64,000 nt of DNA from Batillaria attramentaria (GCA_018292915.2 JACVVK020000204.1:605001-669000), one strand, 5' to 3'; counted from the stretch's first letter, positions 48,481-62,235 are shown. Translations and numbers: made by a program. The notes: generated by a model from the letters alone, not told the origin.

Positions 48481-49359
48481 AACAAAACAAAACCTAAGTT
48501 CGAACTTTTGTTTATGCCTAGCGGTAGTTCTGGCTGTTTCTCTTGCTGTTCGAGTTCTCGAACTCCGTCCTAGGTTAGACCTTCTCTGTCCGGTTTCCCG
48601 TCCTTTTCTGGTTTCTGTCGTTTTCCTGATCCTGTCAAAATGAACGAGCCATGTGCTCGGGTTCGCTTTTATAGCTTCGACGCCGCCAGAGAAATTCAAC
48701 AGTGAGTTCAGCCCGTGGAAGTGGTCACGCAGACTGAGGGGGTGGGGATGAGGGTGAGGGTGGGGCTGGACAGTGTGCGTGTAGATAGGAGTGTAAGGGG
48801 GAGGAGGAGGGGGGGGTGGCTGTTGGGAGTGGCCGGCAAGAAAACTATAGAGGGTGTGTTTGCGGAATGGCGCAATACCCTGCGTCCGCGAATCAGAAAC
48901 TGAAGTTTGGCCTGAAACTAACTTAGCTTGCGGGACTATTGTGCGAGGATGGTTGGGCCAGAAAAGCGCGTTTTCCAACGCCGCTTCAAGAAAGAAATCT
49001 CGCACAAACAGCAGCAGCAGTTCCTGGGAGTAGGGTGTTCTGTGGGCGTTGTTTCCTGAGGAATATCGAGGTGGGATGCTGAAAAGTGTCTGCGGTCGCG
49101 CTCTTTCGCCAACTTGGTGACTTTGCTCTGACCGCTGAGACAGCGCGCGACAGAGGCGGATACATAGCTGAAACCCAAGGACCGAGAGAGAGGCTGTTGT
49201 GGGCCAGAGCGCTCTTCACCCACCCCACCCCATTCCACCCCCTCCCTCCGTTTCTCCAAGGCTTTGGGGCAATATTGGACAGCACACGACAACGTGACAA
49301 CACATGACTAGGTCTCTCTCCCCCTCTCCCTGTCTCTTTGCCCGCGCGCTCTTCTCAGA

Positions 49360-49510
49360 TTCCCGGCAGGTGGCGCTGCAACCTGCGCGCGCTCGATGGC
49401 GTCCTAGCGACGGATTAGAGCCAATCAACGCCCGGCCAAAGTCTTTCAGCGGCCAGAGATAGCGTATCATAAGGCGTGACGTCACGTGACGCACGCGCGC
49501 CCGCCGCCTG
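49360..49510. promoter_or_regulatory. CpG-rich segment with CCAAT, CRE and E-box motifs
   Basis: A short CpG-dense stretch in otherwise CpG-poor surroundings. It carries CCAATCA at 49421, a perfect cAMP-response element TGACGTCA at 49477-49484, and an overlapping CACGTG E-box at 49483-49488, followed by GCACGCGCGCCCGCC. This layout is promoter-like. No convincing coding exon lies beside it on either strand; a 26-codon frame starting at the ATGATG near 49533 (MMLRRRRLLAKNVF...) is open but unsupported. Confidence 0.3.
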
Positions 49511-49825
49511 TCAGAGTTGCTTGAGGAACTGCACCATGATGCTACGCAGGAGGCGACTTCTAGCGAAAAACGTGTTCTGGGTTTCCAGAAGGAGTAAACA
49601 GAAGCCATTCTTATAAAATCCTTTTTTTTTTTTTTTTTTTTTTGCCGAGGGGAAAAAATGAGGAGGGAAGGATGGGGGAGGGGGGAGGGGGCTGGCTTTT
49701 TTTTTTTTTTTGCCAAGGTGAAAATGAGGAGGGAAGGATGGGGTGGGGGGGGAGGGCTGGAAACAGGTTCTTTTACAAAAGTGGGGAAAGCCAGTTCTTC
49801 TCCTTAACCGATTTATTTTTTTCAA

Positions 49826-49960
49826 TTCAATTCAATTCAATTCAAAATACATACTTTATTGTCTGTTTAAGAGAGACTCTAAAAACAGAAAATCTTCTTT
49901 GGACTCACATGATGCTCTGTCACAGATACAATAAAATACGGTCATTAAAGTAGTCTTCTT
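49826..49960 (-). mobile_element. Retroposon 3' end with (AATTG)n tail
   Basis: The minus strand reads TTTAAACAGACAATAAAG, then TATGTATTTTG and (AATTG)n (49826-49845). This fits a LINE 3' end; no coding sequence is visible. Confidence 0.4.
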
Positions 49961-49984
49961 CTACCGCTTTATTGTCCATTTCGG

Positions 49985-50226
49985 GACATTTGGGCTGGGA
50001 GAAGCGCGTCGCCGCGGTGCAACGCCACCCAATACCTATCCTATTGCAATCTTTTCTGCGGAAGGAAAGCCGGATCACCCGGAAAGAAACCCCCGATGAG
50101 CAGCCCGGTAGCCAGGAAAAAAACAGGTATCACACATAACGAGCTCGACCTAAGCTCGAACCCAAGCGGTGACGGCCGTTCAGCAGCGCAGCGGCCAAGT
50201 CCGACGCGCTACCTGTTAGACCACCG
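49985..50226 (-). mobile_element. SINE-D copy
   Basis: Reverse orientation: GGAGAAGCGCGTCGCCGCGG, ACCCCCGATGAGCAGCCCGG (as AACCCCCGATGAGCAGCC) and AGCTCGAACCCAAGC match the copy at 10.4 kb. Confidence 0.65.
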
Positions 50227-50616
50227 CTCACCTCTTTCTTGCCATTTGACTGGATTTCACAAGATGCTGGCCAGAGGGTAATGGTTTCTCTCAGGTTATA
50301 TGCGGTGAGCGGAAATTTCGTACATGGGACGACAAAAGGGAGTCACGTACGTACCGGATACATACATAAGTTACGTACGTCTCTTGGCGTGCTTATTGCG
50401 TAGACAGGAACAAACGGAAACGAATTGCTAGTTACTTATAGGCGAAGTGAAATGATTTACTGGTCCTTGTTACCACCGTGGCTTGCGAAATGAATTGAGT
50501 TTTTTTTTTTTTTGTTTCTTGCTTTGCCTTTGGTGTCCTAGATTTCATCAGTGTCGTGCGTACTTCATCGTGAGGCCGTTTTGTTTCAAAATTATATTGT
50601 AATTCATTCAATTTGG

Positions 50617-50866
50617 CCGATCGTCGGGGGTTCTCTCCGGGTACTCCGGCTTCCTCCCCGTCTGCTTTGGAAATATTCAGCCCACCAAATTTGAAAAAAA
50701 AAATGCAATTCTAAATTCCGAAATTTAAACAGCTGAGCTGACCCTTCGCCCCACGTGATTGTAATGTGTTTGTCCAGTGTGTGAGAGAATGCGTGTGATT
50801 CACGTGAGCGTGCGTGTTGGGTTCAGTTCACGGCGCTTTTGGATAAAGCGCCTATACAATACACAT

Positions 50867-50906
<40 letters not shown>
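50617..50906 (+). mobile_element. SINE-B with (TAG)n tail
   Basis: GATCGTCGGGGGTTCTCTCC through GATAAAGCGCCTATACA, then a (TAG)n tail (50870-50905) in place of the ATT tail seen elsewhere. Confidence 0.72.
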
Positions 50907-50907
<1 letters not shown>

Positions 50908-51056
50908 ATTGTGTTATAATTATAGTCTAATTTATGTCTCTTTTGGTTAGGCCGGATCAGACAGTGTACGTGGTTTTCACTCTACGCTTGAAAACGTGGA
51001 GGCTAAGTGCAATTTAAACGCCGAAACGTTAACTGACTCGTTCGTCAACACTAGCC

Positions 51057-51251
51057 AGATTTAGTAGGACTTCGTAAAGAGGACTTCGCTGAGCAGCGTA
51101 ACCCATTCACATGTAAATAAGGCTCACACGGCAGAGGCCGCGAGCTGCTGACGCGCTGCGACTGGCTAATGGCACCCGTAACGTGCCTAATTTACATGCA
51201 AATGGGTTACGCTGCTCAGCGAAGTCCTCCGTACGAAATTCTACTAAATCT
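51057..51251. mobile_element. Foldback MITE with ~65-bp arms
   Basis: AGATTTAGTAGGACTTCGTA and GGACTTCGCTGAGCAGCG, CCCATTCACATGTAAAT on the left are mirrored on the right (ATTTACATGCAAATGGG, CGCTGCTCAGCGAAGTCC, CTACTAAATCT). It is 195 bp in all and has no clear TSD. Confidence 0.78.
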
Positions 51252-52042
51252 CACTATTTTGTAAAGTCTCCATACGTTTGTCAGGCATACAACAACGCCG
51301 TGGAAAACTTTCCATCGAATGCTCTTAATCCGTTAATGCCTGAATTTACACTGCATTTCTGAACACACCTCATTTCTTGCAAAATGAACATATCGAACAG
51401 CAATTGTGAAAAATGTCTTGATTTCTTGAAGTTAGCATGGCTATAAGTTGCGTCCAAGAAATGGGACTCTAGGCACGAGAGGGTAGGGGTTTTTCACACA
51501 TTACATGAAGATTCCAAGATGAAACAAGGAGGCTTTACTTGTTGTTGCTGTTTTTGGTTTGTTGTTGTTGTTGTTGTTTTCTAAAGTCATATGCATTGAT
51601 CTCAGATAAATATCTATATACATTGCAAAAATAGTGCATGGCTTCAATGAAAAATGGTCGGCAATTGGTAGACAAACAATTATTTCCGAAAGAAATTACT
51701 TGAAACCAGTATCCATGTGCGTAAGACGCACTTCCCCGTTGACCAGTAACCAATATTTGATGTAGAAATGCATTCGGGTTTGAGCAGTGCTTCCGAATTG
51801 TAAGGCATTAGGCATTAATGGCTTAATCCGTGCATCAAAAGCAGTCACTTGGGACACAGTATAGCACCAGAAACCATTCTGGTGACTCGGGTTGGTGCAT
51901 ATTAAGTTGTTCTACGTACGCAGAAGTGTGCCGCGTACTGAGCAGACGACGTGATTAGTTTGCTGACTGAACACCGACTACACAAGGTTGATTAGTGGCT
52001 ATTTTAGCGACTTGGTCCTATCGACGTGTAGTAGCTAGGTCG

Positions 52043-52695
52043 AAGGACACAAATACGCAGGGCGCGCAAAATGCCTATATATTCCCTAATAGCATCTGGC
52101 ATCATAGTCACCCCCTAAAAGTACTTCAAGCTAGAAACAGTAATTTACTGCCATGAACAGACCATTCAAAGGCACGCACCTGACAGCAGTTTAAAAAAAA
52201 AATTGAATGTCTCCTTTCCGCTCAGGCTTCACTGGAGTAATGCACGTCTACGTTTTGTTTAGGCCAGAGAGGCAGGACACAGAAATCCGCTTGCCTCACT
52301 AGTGCTCGACCTCTCTGCAATGTCCCAGCTTCACTGGCAGCTTGCCTCTTTTTGCGACCGCCTATCATGCACGTTGACCTACATAACGGGAGCCGGGGTG
52401 GTCGAATGGTAGAGCGTTGGACTTCTGATGCTCGGGTTGTGTTCGATCCCGGCTGGGGCCAAATATTTGTGCTGGCTTTTTCATCGTTGCCCCGTCTTTG
52501 ATATCCCCCTATGTAGTGGAAAAGGACGTTAAACCCCCAAACACCCAACACCCACCTTTGACCTACATAACATAAAAATGACGAAAATTACTCTTTTTCA
52601 TGACAACAAAAATCGCTACAGACTAGCACAATTGCCAAAGAGGGTAAATCAAATAAATACCAAACAAGGTCACCCCAAGGTCAATTTGTGTCCTT
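52043..52695. mobile_element. MITE family M2, copy 3, interrupted by SINE-A
   Basis: Both ends are present: AAGGACACAAATACGCAGGG and CAATTTGTGTCCTT. The orientation is opposite to copies 1 and 4. The SINE at 52388-52557 with its TSD splits it. Confidence 0.78.
52388..52557 (+). mobile_element. SINE-A, full copy with 14-bp TSD, inside a MITE
   Basis: Flanked by TTGACCTACATAAC at 52374-52387 and 52558-52571. It sits in the AAGGACACAAAT-ended element 52043-52695, so it is younger than that element. Confidence 0.93.
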
Positions 52696-53224
52696 ATGCC
52701 AGTGCAGGTATGGAAGCGTTAGGCCAAATTAAGTCATATTTTTCTACTATTAGGAGCCGCAAAGTCACGAAAACAGTCCCAACGGCCAAAACTTTTATAT
52801 GTCAAACAGCCTTAGACCTTTGCTAGCTGAGGTTTCCCCATCTCAGCGGTGTTACGAAGATATCGGTTTTTAAGTGAATTGTTGACTCTCAGTCGTTACT
52901 TTCTGTGTGTTTTTCCCATCTGGCAGTCACAACCGCTTCTTCTCCTTCTTCTTTTCCTTCGTTCTACGTTTTTCTTCTCCTTCTTCTTTTCCTTGTTTGT
53001 TTGTTTGTTTTGTTTTTGCTTGTGGTATTTGGCTTTTTGTTTTGGATTTTGTGTGTGTGTGTGTGTGTGTGTGGGACGGTGGTTGGTTTTGCTGTTTTGT
53101 CTCCGGTAAAGACTGGCCTCTCGCGCAAACCCTTCCATCTTAGCACTGACAAAACACTGTACCTTCATAAGTATGATAATACTGACAATTGTCAGAGCGC
53201 CTATTCTGAAGAGTTCTAGGCGCC

Positions 53225-53909
<685 letters not shown>

Positions 53910-54432
53910 GGGACATATTAATCCAACGCTTCCCGAAAGAAATGAGTCGGGTCAGGACGGGACATGAAGCAGGACACAGTTGGGGGAATGGCAGACGGCA
54001 GACAGAAGCAGACCTTCTGCTGCATGTTGCAAGCTAGCTACATGCACCGGTCCCCTGGCGATTCCGGACCGACATACCTGGTTTCCTGAACGCCGTTTAT
54101 GCTTCATTAATTATGCAGCCTCTGCTACGGGCCACGACAAAGCGAGTACTGGAACGTTGCCGTCCTCAAAAGGTCGTGGCTGTTCGTACTAATGTCCCCG
54201 TGCGATGCTTTACGCGTGTCGAAACACAAGGCGTCCGGTGTCAACGATCGCCCAGTACGTCATTTTGTCAGCAGAGACGAGGAACAATACGTCAATTGTT
54301 CATGTTGATGCCTGCCGTTAGTACGTGCTTCTGACCTAAGAGAGCTTTGTAGAATAATTTGCTTGGGAGAATTTTTTTTTAACAAGAGGAAAAAGCGTAT
54401 TTACTTGTGTACCACTACAACTGAAAAGTTTA

Positions 54433-54436
<4 letters not shown>

Positions 54437-54496
<60 letters not shown>

Positions 54497-54497
54497 C

Positions 54498-54567
<70 letters not shown>
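54437..54567 (+). repeat. (TG)n microsatellite with TGCG interruption
   Basis: 131 bp of TG with one GCGTGCGTGCG block at 54492-54503; ends in a G-run. Confidence 0.95.
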
Positions 54568-54568
<1 letters not shown>

Positions 54569-54689
54569 GGGGGGGGGGAGACAAACAAACAAACCCCTCA
54601 CTTAAGCCTTTCACAACTGTAAACACCACTCGCCCCTCAGTCATCAACATTCATAACCTTGCAGTCTGTACATCTTTCATTGCAGACAC

Positions 54690-54834
54690 AATGGTATGTC
54701 CAGTGTGTGAGAGAACAGTGTGTGTGATTCACGTGAGCGTGCGTGTTGGGTTCAGTTCGCGGCGTTTTGAGCCGATTCACGAAATTGGGTAAAGCGCCTA
54801 TAAAATAATAATAATAATTATTATTATTATTAAT
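54690..54834 (+). mobile_element. SINE-B 3' part with AAT/ATT tail
   Basis: GTATGTCCAGTGTGTGAGAG, GATTCACGTGAGCGTGCG and AAAGCGCCTATA, then AAT and ATT runs. Confidence 0.65.
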
Positions 54835-54892
54835 TGTGCTATAATTATAGTCTAATTTATATCTCTTTTGGTTAGGCCGGATCAAACAATTT

Positions 54893-55088
54893 TGCAATGT
54901 GTTCATGTCCAGTGTGTGAGAGAATGAGTGTGATTCACGTGAGCGTGCGTGTTGGGTTTAGCTATAGCTCGTTGCGCTTTGAGCCAAATATTTGGGATAA
55001 AGCGCCCATATTCATGCGCTTATGATGATGATGATGGTGATGATGATGATGACGACGACGACGACGAAGATGATGATGATGATGATGT
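54893..55088 (+). mobile_element. SINE-B 3' part with (GAT)/(GAC) tail
   Basis: GCAATGTGTTCATGTCCAGT through GGGATAAAGCGCCCATATTC, then GAT and GAC triplet runs (55024-55087). It is a second copy just downstream of the previous one, with another tail. Confidence 0.65.
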
Positions 55089-55134
55089 CCTGTATGGGGA
55101 CTGTAACTTGTACCAGTCACCAGTTAACAACTGA

Positions 55135-55385
55135 ATGAACTTCACTGTCCTACTTTTGTCAGAAGGAAGTCTGCCTTGGGGATTTTTTTTTATATTTTTT
55201 TTTAAGGACATCGACCCCCCGAGGAACAACGCGGATGCACACTACATTAACACGTCGTGTCGTGCTTTCCCGGTTTGTAACCCAGCAACAAGTAGCGAGA
55301 CGGTCAAAATTTCAGGAAAGAGAATGTCCTTCTTAAACGCCCCCTACTGTCGTGGGCACCGGATCCTGCTACACGATAATTATTG

Positions 55386-55422
<37 letters not shown>

Positions 55423-55848
55423 TCCGTGCAGTGCACCGGTTACCTCCCCATACCAAGGCTGGTTTTCCTTGCACATCGACTAGGTTCTCCGCCAATGAAA
55501 CAATCCGCTCGACGTCCGCGGAGAACAGAAAGGAGATCTGAAAGAGCACTGGCTCCGCAGGGAGTCCGACAGAGGGGAACAAGCGGACAGTTTGAGGTCA
55601 AACCCTTGAACGAGACAAATAATTATCTCCTGTCCACAGAGAGAACCACGGAGAACGTACTTGTTTGGTTTGTACGTTCCTTGCTTGCATCCAGAATCAG
55701 ACAGTACCTCTGCTGCTGCGTTACCTGTGCAATAGCGATTTTTATTTTGAATTCAGTTTTGGTGACGCCTGAATGGGTCACGTCTCAGGAGCATTACCCA
55801 GCTGGTATTGTCTCTCCTTTTGTCGTCTGGTTTCCCTGCGTAAATTAA
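55135..55848. other. Open frame of unknown status
   Basis: A 237-codon plus-strand frame, the longest not made wholly of simple repeat, though its middle is a (CT)n run (55389-55420). It contains a hydrophobic stretch (QYLCCCVTCAIAIFILNSVL). No family recognised; probably chance, listed because of its length. Confidence 0.15.
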
Positions 55849-55899
55849 TCACGTGCAAATAAAAAATGATTTATAGTGTAGTTTCTCACTCTCTCAGCT

Positions 55900-56505
<606 letters not shown>

Positions 56506-56892
56506 ATAATGCAACAATAAAGATTATTGAAAAATGTAAATCAAAGCAAAGCACAGCACAAGACAGCACAGTGAAGCAAAGCAAAGCTAAATAAAGATAA
56601 ATAACCTAGACGAAAGGAAAGCAAAAACGAAACAAACAAAAATGAAAACAACACACACAAAAAAAATTCCAGAGTTGACAGTCCGTAACCTTGACATTTG
56701 AAGTCAAAAATGTCCGCCGACGACTTCTGAAAGCGATGGTCAACCGTGCATCTGCATTGTGAGACCGTTAGGTGTACAGAGAAAACTGATCGATATCCTA
56801 TACATCTAAGGCCTCTGTGCGTGAGTTCGTTCCTGAACAATAAGAGTCGGAAAGTATAGGTCATACGCTCATGTGCGAATATTATTCTTTCG

Positions 56893-56964
<72 letters not shown>

Positions 56965-56969
<5 letters not shown>

Positions 56970-58031
56970 TACACATGCTGTACATAACTGATCCTAAAGT
57001 CACCTGCGACCTGTTTGCTGATGACTCTACAGTCCACTCATCGGGAACTACTTTATCTGAAATAACGAGTAGTCTGCAACAGAGTCTTAATAATGTTTCG
57101 CAGTGGTGCAACAACAATAACATGTTAGTGAATCCGTCCAAAACAAAAAGCATGCTCATAACAACACGTCAGAAACATTAGCTTCAACCACTACAACTCA
57201 ACCTTAGTTATGACTTTGCGCAAATTGAGCAAGTTCGTAGCCACCGCTTGCTCGGCGTAATAGTGGATGATTCTCTAAAATGGCAGCTCCACCTTGAAAA
57301 TGTTTCAAAAAACATATCTAAAAAGCTATTTTTATTGTCTAAAATAAAACCAGTTGTTGATTTACAGACGCGCAAGCTATTTTTTAATGCGTATATCCGA
57401 CCAAATATAGATTATGCGTCAACTATTTGGGACGGTTGTGGTGAACTCCATGTTAAAAAGTTAAATTCCTTGTACCGACGCGGCATTAAGCTTGTTCTTC
57501 CCGACCCCACTCTCACCACCGATGAAAGGCTCACGGTGCTAGAACTTCTACCATTAGAAAAACATTTGGCCCTCAACAAATGCCTGATGATGCATAATGT
57601 TCTGAAAGGGAAAGCCCCTTCCTACTTGTCAAAACTCTTCAGGCCCAGTGACACCCGATACAGCACCTCCAGGAACAGTCTATTTGTCCCACGTCCACGT
57701 CTAGACTTGTTCAAGTCTAGTTTCTCCTATTCTGGTGCATTCATCTGGAACATGCTACCACCTGAGGTCCGACTAATTAACAATTTCTCAAGGTTCAAAG
57801 TTCACGTGCGTCAGAATTATCTGACTAATAAATAATTTCTCACGGTCCTCACTAACCATGGTAAAAAAAAAGTCTTCCCTTTACTGAGTTTTTAGTTCTT
57901 TAGAATTTGTTATGAGTATTTCTCTTGTATTTTGAGTTGATAACTTCTTATTCTTTGCATAAGCATTTACACTGTAATGTTCGTGAAATGTGCTGTAAAG
58001 CGTGAAAGTGCTGGTCAGTCCGTGCGCGCAC

Positions 58032-58097
<66 letters not shown>

Positions 58098-58217
58098 GTG
58101 TGTGTTCTGATGCATTTTGAGTGCTTTGTTAGTGTAGCAAGGACAGATAGTAAGAGAGACCTGTGCGTCTATTATCTCATCCTTGGAAAATAAAGTTTCA
58201 GTCAGTCAGTCAGTCAG
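56965..58217 (+). mobile_element. 5'-truncated non-LTR retrotransposon with near-intact RT C-terminus
   Basis: One frame runs from about 56970 to 57835 with a single in-frame TAG (57179-57181). It includes DLFADDSTVHSSG, whose FADD is the polymerase active-site box of LINE reverse transcriptases, then NPSKTKSMLI, LLGVIVDDSLKW, and the thumb and C-terminal part ending VRQNYLTNK. The 3'UTR (57836-58217) contains a TG tract and ends TAGCAAGGACA...GGAAAATAAAG plus a (TCAG)n tail. The 5' border abuts a 69-bp (CT)n tract and the 3' tail runs into TCTCTC. The stop and truncation make it inactive. Confidence 0.88.
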
Positions 58218-58441
58218 TCTCTCTTCTTTGTGAAAACCCTGGCTAGCATATCGGCCTGATGCTACTGTTTGCTGATGTTGTAAATATGTAAATACATTTA
58301 GTGATGTTTGTATTTGGCGTGTGTAGTTGATAATATGAAGGTCAAGCTAACTGACGACCCTACCCACACAGACATACTAGTAGGGAGAAGGATGAGGGGA
58401 ATGGGGTGGGTGGGGGTACCGAGGGTATTGGTGGGCTTGTC

Positions 58442-58474
<33 letters not shown>

Positions 58475-58839
58475 CGTTCGTCTCTTGGTCACACTGGAAG
58501 TTCAGTTCTGAGCATGAAGTCTGGTGTGCTCTCCAGCTCCCGCTGAGGGCCGTACAGTTTGGTGTGTAGAGGCGTTTCCGTTGGCCACGTCATCATCCTT
58601 AGCTGATGGTATAGTGGACAGTCCTGGATGATGTGTTGTCCGGTCTGCTCGGCATGGCCACACGGGCAGAGGGGAGTTGTAGCCAGTTTCAGTTGTGGTA
58701 CAGGTGCTTTTTCAGTCTGTTGTGTTCACCGCGGAGTCTGAACACTACCACTTGGGCCCGACGTGGAAGATGTAAAATGTCGTCCTTGGGGTAGCGTGCT
58801 GAGTTGACAGCCTTAATAATGGTTTGCAGTTCTCTGTAG
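58442..58839 (-). mobile_element. LINE 3' fragment, RNase H-containing type, (ACA)n tail
   Basis: The minus strand reads QTIIKAVNSARYPKDD, then RRAQVVVFRLRGEHNRL, then after a frameshift LCPCGHAEQTGQHIIQDC, a C-x-C...H...C zinc-finger-like end found downstream of RNase H in molluscan LINEs. It stops shortly before an (ACA)n tail (58443-58476). It is a 5'-truncated, frameshifted dead copy. Confidence 0.75.
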
Positions 58840-60184
58840 CTCACGGTCTGCAGTTAGCAACCCCAAAAATAAACCTACGCCTGACATCAGTCCTTCGCAT
58901 AGAAAAAGACAGCAACAACAATATGAAAACCACAAAAATCAAGCAAACGGTACAGAGAGAAACAAAACGGGCCAACAACACCCAAAACCTCTTCTTCTTT
59001 TTTTTTTCCATCTGCAACAACAGCAAAATTAACAACAACAACAACAACAACCCTTGGGAGCTGAAATAAAATTAACTTTGGGCACTGACATTTCACTATC
59101 ACTCCAGTTTGCGATCGGAAATCCCCAACACACTCAATGATAATTAGAAGGTGAAGCTTGGTCCTGCTTTTCGCTGTTTCAGAAGTTCAAATCCCAGCTT
59201 TGGCTTAATGCGTCTGCAAGCAGTATCACTTGATTGATGAACCGTTCGGATCTGTGTACAGGACTTTGACTTCACTGAGTCAGTCCAATCGATACGATTT
59301 TGTTGTGCCGGATGCACAGGGTGGTGAAGTCAAAAATGGACGTAAGTGTTTCCGGTGCTACCTCGTTTCAAAAGTTTCGACTTTGCTTGCCGTCACGGAA
59401 AGCCATAATCATGTTTGAACAATGTGGGGTGTACACGAAGTAATGTCCTAAATGCTGCTAGCAAGCTTTAAAAAAAAGAAAAAAAGGAAACGGAAACGGA
59501 AACGGTCAACAAGTATACCAAAATAAAGCTTAGCATTTGCCCTGCATTTTAGGTCAAACTGTAACGTCATAAACTGTGACGTCATTCAAAGTTATGACGT
59601 CATGTTGCACGCAACCAAACCCGGCCATTGTGAAACAAAGTGAATCCGGAAAGAGGACAACTTGACTTCAACATTTTTACTCGATACATGCTTTGTTAAC
59701 AAACAAACAAACAAACAAACAAACAAACAAACAAACAAAACAGCAAACCCTCCTGCTGCACAAAACAATGCAGGTGCATTTACATTCAAGATCACAGACT
59801 CGTAATAACAGGGGCTGGACCTCCAGTTCTTCGACCATCAACCCTATAATCTCTCAGCTATCCTATACGACTACTGGTAGTTTGCTACACAGAAAGTGAA
59901 GCTTGCAGGAAGTTCACAAGGGTCATGGGCCTCTACATAGCCGTCATTTCACAGTTGAACACTTTACGTGATTCACCAATGCACCAGTATTATCTTCTCG
60001 TGTGAAGGAGGCGGTTGAAACGTTACAAGACTAATGGAGAGATACGTTTTAGGAACCTGTAGAAGTTTGGTGGCATTGCGTGCACTCGTTTCCGTTTTAC
60101 AGCACCCGCAGGGACACTACTGACTTATATATGGTACTGCGTGTGCGTGTGCAGGGTCTTTGCAGTGTCGTGAAGCATTGGCGT

Positions 60185-60650
60185 AAGGACACAAATTGAC
60201 CGTGGGGTCATCTTTGGTGTTTGTTTGAGGTACCCTGTTTGGCAAGTGTGCTACTGAGTCTGTAGTGATTTTTGTTGTCATGATAAAGCGTGATTTTCGT
60301 GATTTTTGTGTTATGTAGGTCAAGGTGCAGCATGGCAGGCGGTCACAACAAGAGGCAAGCTGCCAGTGAAGCTGGGACTTTTTGCATAGAGGTGGGACAC
60401 AAGTGAGACAAGCGGATTTGTGTGAACTGCCTCTCTGGCCTAAAGAGAAAGTAGACGTGCATTACTCTAGTGAGGCCTGAGCGGAAAGCAGACATTCATT
60501 TTTATTTAAACCCCTGTCAGGTGCATGCCTTTGAATGGTCTCTTCATGGTAGCAATTGTTTTTAGAATGAAGCATTTTTAGGGGTGACTATGATGCCTGA
60601 GGCTAATATGGAATATATAGGCATTTTGAGGCCCTGTGTATTTGTGTCTT
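60185..60650. mobile_element. MITE family M2, copy 4
   Basis: AAGGACACAAATTGACCGTG to CTGTGTATTTGTGTCTT. It is complete, 466 bp, without coding sequence. Confidence 0.78.
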
Positions 60651-60765
60651 TCGCGCGTTACCGTCAAAGCCTCTGTCTGAGGCGATAAACGATCCCTTTC
60701 TCAGTTTTACTGACGCGGGAAGACCGAGGTCCGTTCAGGAAAACACTAGGTGCTCCTGCTCGGAA

Positions 60766-61345
60766 TGGACAGGGAGGCACAGACCGAGACGTCACAGCCA
60801 GAATCGGCAAGGCAAGGGCAGCAATGGTCATGCTGAAGAACGTCTGGGCATCCAAAGTTGTCAGCATAAGAACCAAACTTCGCATCTTCAACTCCAACCT
60901 GAAGTCAGTTCTGCTCTACGGATGCGAAACATGGAGGACAACGAAGACGATGCAGCAGAAGATCCAGACATTTCTCAACACCTGTCTGAGGCGCATCTTC
61001 AACATCCGATGGCCAGAGAAGATCCGGAATGAAGAGCTGTGGGAGCGAGCGGGGCAGGAACCAGTGGCCAAGCAGATCCTGCGGAGGAAGTGGGGCTGGA
61101 TTGGACACACCCTCAGGAAGCCAGCATCCAGCACCACACGCCAAGCCCTGACATGGAACCCGCAGGGGAAAAGGAAGAGAGGCCGGCCTCGTATCAGCTG
61201 GAGGCGGGACACTGAGGCAGAGCTATGTAAGCAGAGGACCAACTGGACTGGAGTGGCAAGACTAGCCCAGAACAGAGTGCGATGGCGAAGGGTTGTCGAT
61301 GGCCTATGCCCCACGTGGAGCCAAGGGCCTAAGTAAGTAAGTAAG
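60766..61345 (+). mobile_element. 5'-truncated LINE (RT C-terminal domain) with 12-bp target-site duplication
   Basis: Open from 60767 to a TAA at 61334-61336 without a frameshift: GGTDRDVTARIGKARAAM, KSVLLYGCETWRTT, then NIRWPEKIRNEELWERAGQ, KWGWIGHTLRKP, GKRKRGRPRISWRR. This is the C-terminal region of a common invertebrate endonuclease/reverse-transcriptase element. It ends in a (TAAG)n tail. Flanks carry TCCTGCTCGGAA at 60754-60765 and 61346-61357, so both borders are exact. The ATG at 60824 is not a true start. Confidence 0.9.
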
Positions 61346-61634
61346 TCCTGCTCGGAAACACCCTGTCCTGGCGGTGCCACTTTTGAAGCGGAGTAACACC
61401 GGAGACACACGCCCGCCTGTCGTCTACACACCGTGGAAAGGGCAAGGCGGCTTCAACGGAAGGTATTAGAAGATGTAATGGCTTAGCCATCCCTGTACCA
61501 GGGGCCAAAACGCTACACCCTAGGCGGGCTGAATTTTCGTCCCAGAAGGCAAATTAGTCTTCACCATTGAAAATGTGGAATGAAGATACATGTAATTATC
61601 ACTGTCCGTCCGAGCCCAGCTGACCTTGTCATCG

Positions 61635-61636
<2 letters not shown>

Positions 61637-61697
<61 letters not shown>

Positions 61698-62235
61698 GTT
61701 GTTGTTGTTGTTGCTTTTGTTTTCGTTTTTGTGTTTTGTTTCTTTGTTTGTTTTGCTTTCTTTGTTAGCTTTTTTTCTTTTCAGTTTGTGTCATTTTGTT
61801 GTTGTTGTTGTTTCCATAGGATGCTTTTTGTCTTTGGTTGTTCGTTCCTGTCGATATTTTTGTTGTTGTTTGTTTGTTTGTTTACTTCCTTGTTTGTTTG
61901 TTTGTTTGATTGGGGGAGGAGTCGGGAGTGTTTGTTTGTTTGTTCGTTTTCGTTCTATTTGTTTTTTGGGTTGTTGTTTTTTTCTTGTAATTTTTTGTTT
62001 TGTTTTGTTTTGTTTTTGGTGTGTGTGTTCGGTTGGTTGGTTGGTTGGTTGTCAGTTTGGGTTTTTTTGCCGTTTTGTTTGTCTTTTTGTTGTTGTTGTT
62101 CTTTGGGTTTTTTTGTGTTTTGTTTTGTTTTTGTTTTTTGTTTTGTTGTTGTTGTTGTTGTTGGGTTTGTTTTTTTGTTGTTGTTTTTTTTTTGTTGTTG
62201 TTGTTTTTTTTTTTTTTTTTTTTTTTTTTGGGGGG
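61637..62235 (+). repeat. (GT)n and GTT/T-rich tract upstream of PCYOX1
   Basis: GT 61637-61695, GTT repeats, then ~520 bp almost free of A and C on this strand, ending in a T-run and a G-run (62205-62240). It lies ~250 bp upstream of the PCYOX1 start codon. Confidence 0.9.

Noticed and set aside
55135..55848. 237-codon frame as a host gene
   Set aside because: Contains a CT microsatellite in its middle, has no recognised domain and no splice support; kept only as a low-confidence entry.
60824..61336. A 170-residue host protein
   Set aside because: The frame is a LINE RT C-terminus bounded by a 12-bp TSD and a TAAG tail.
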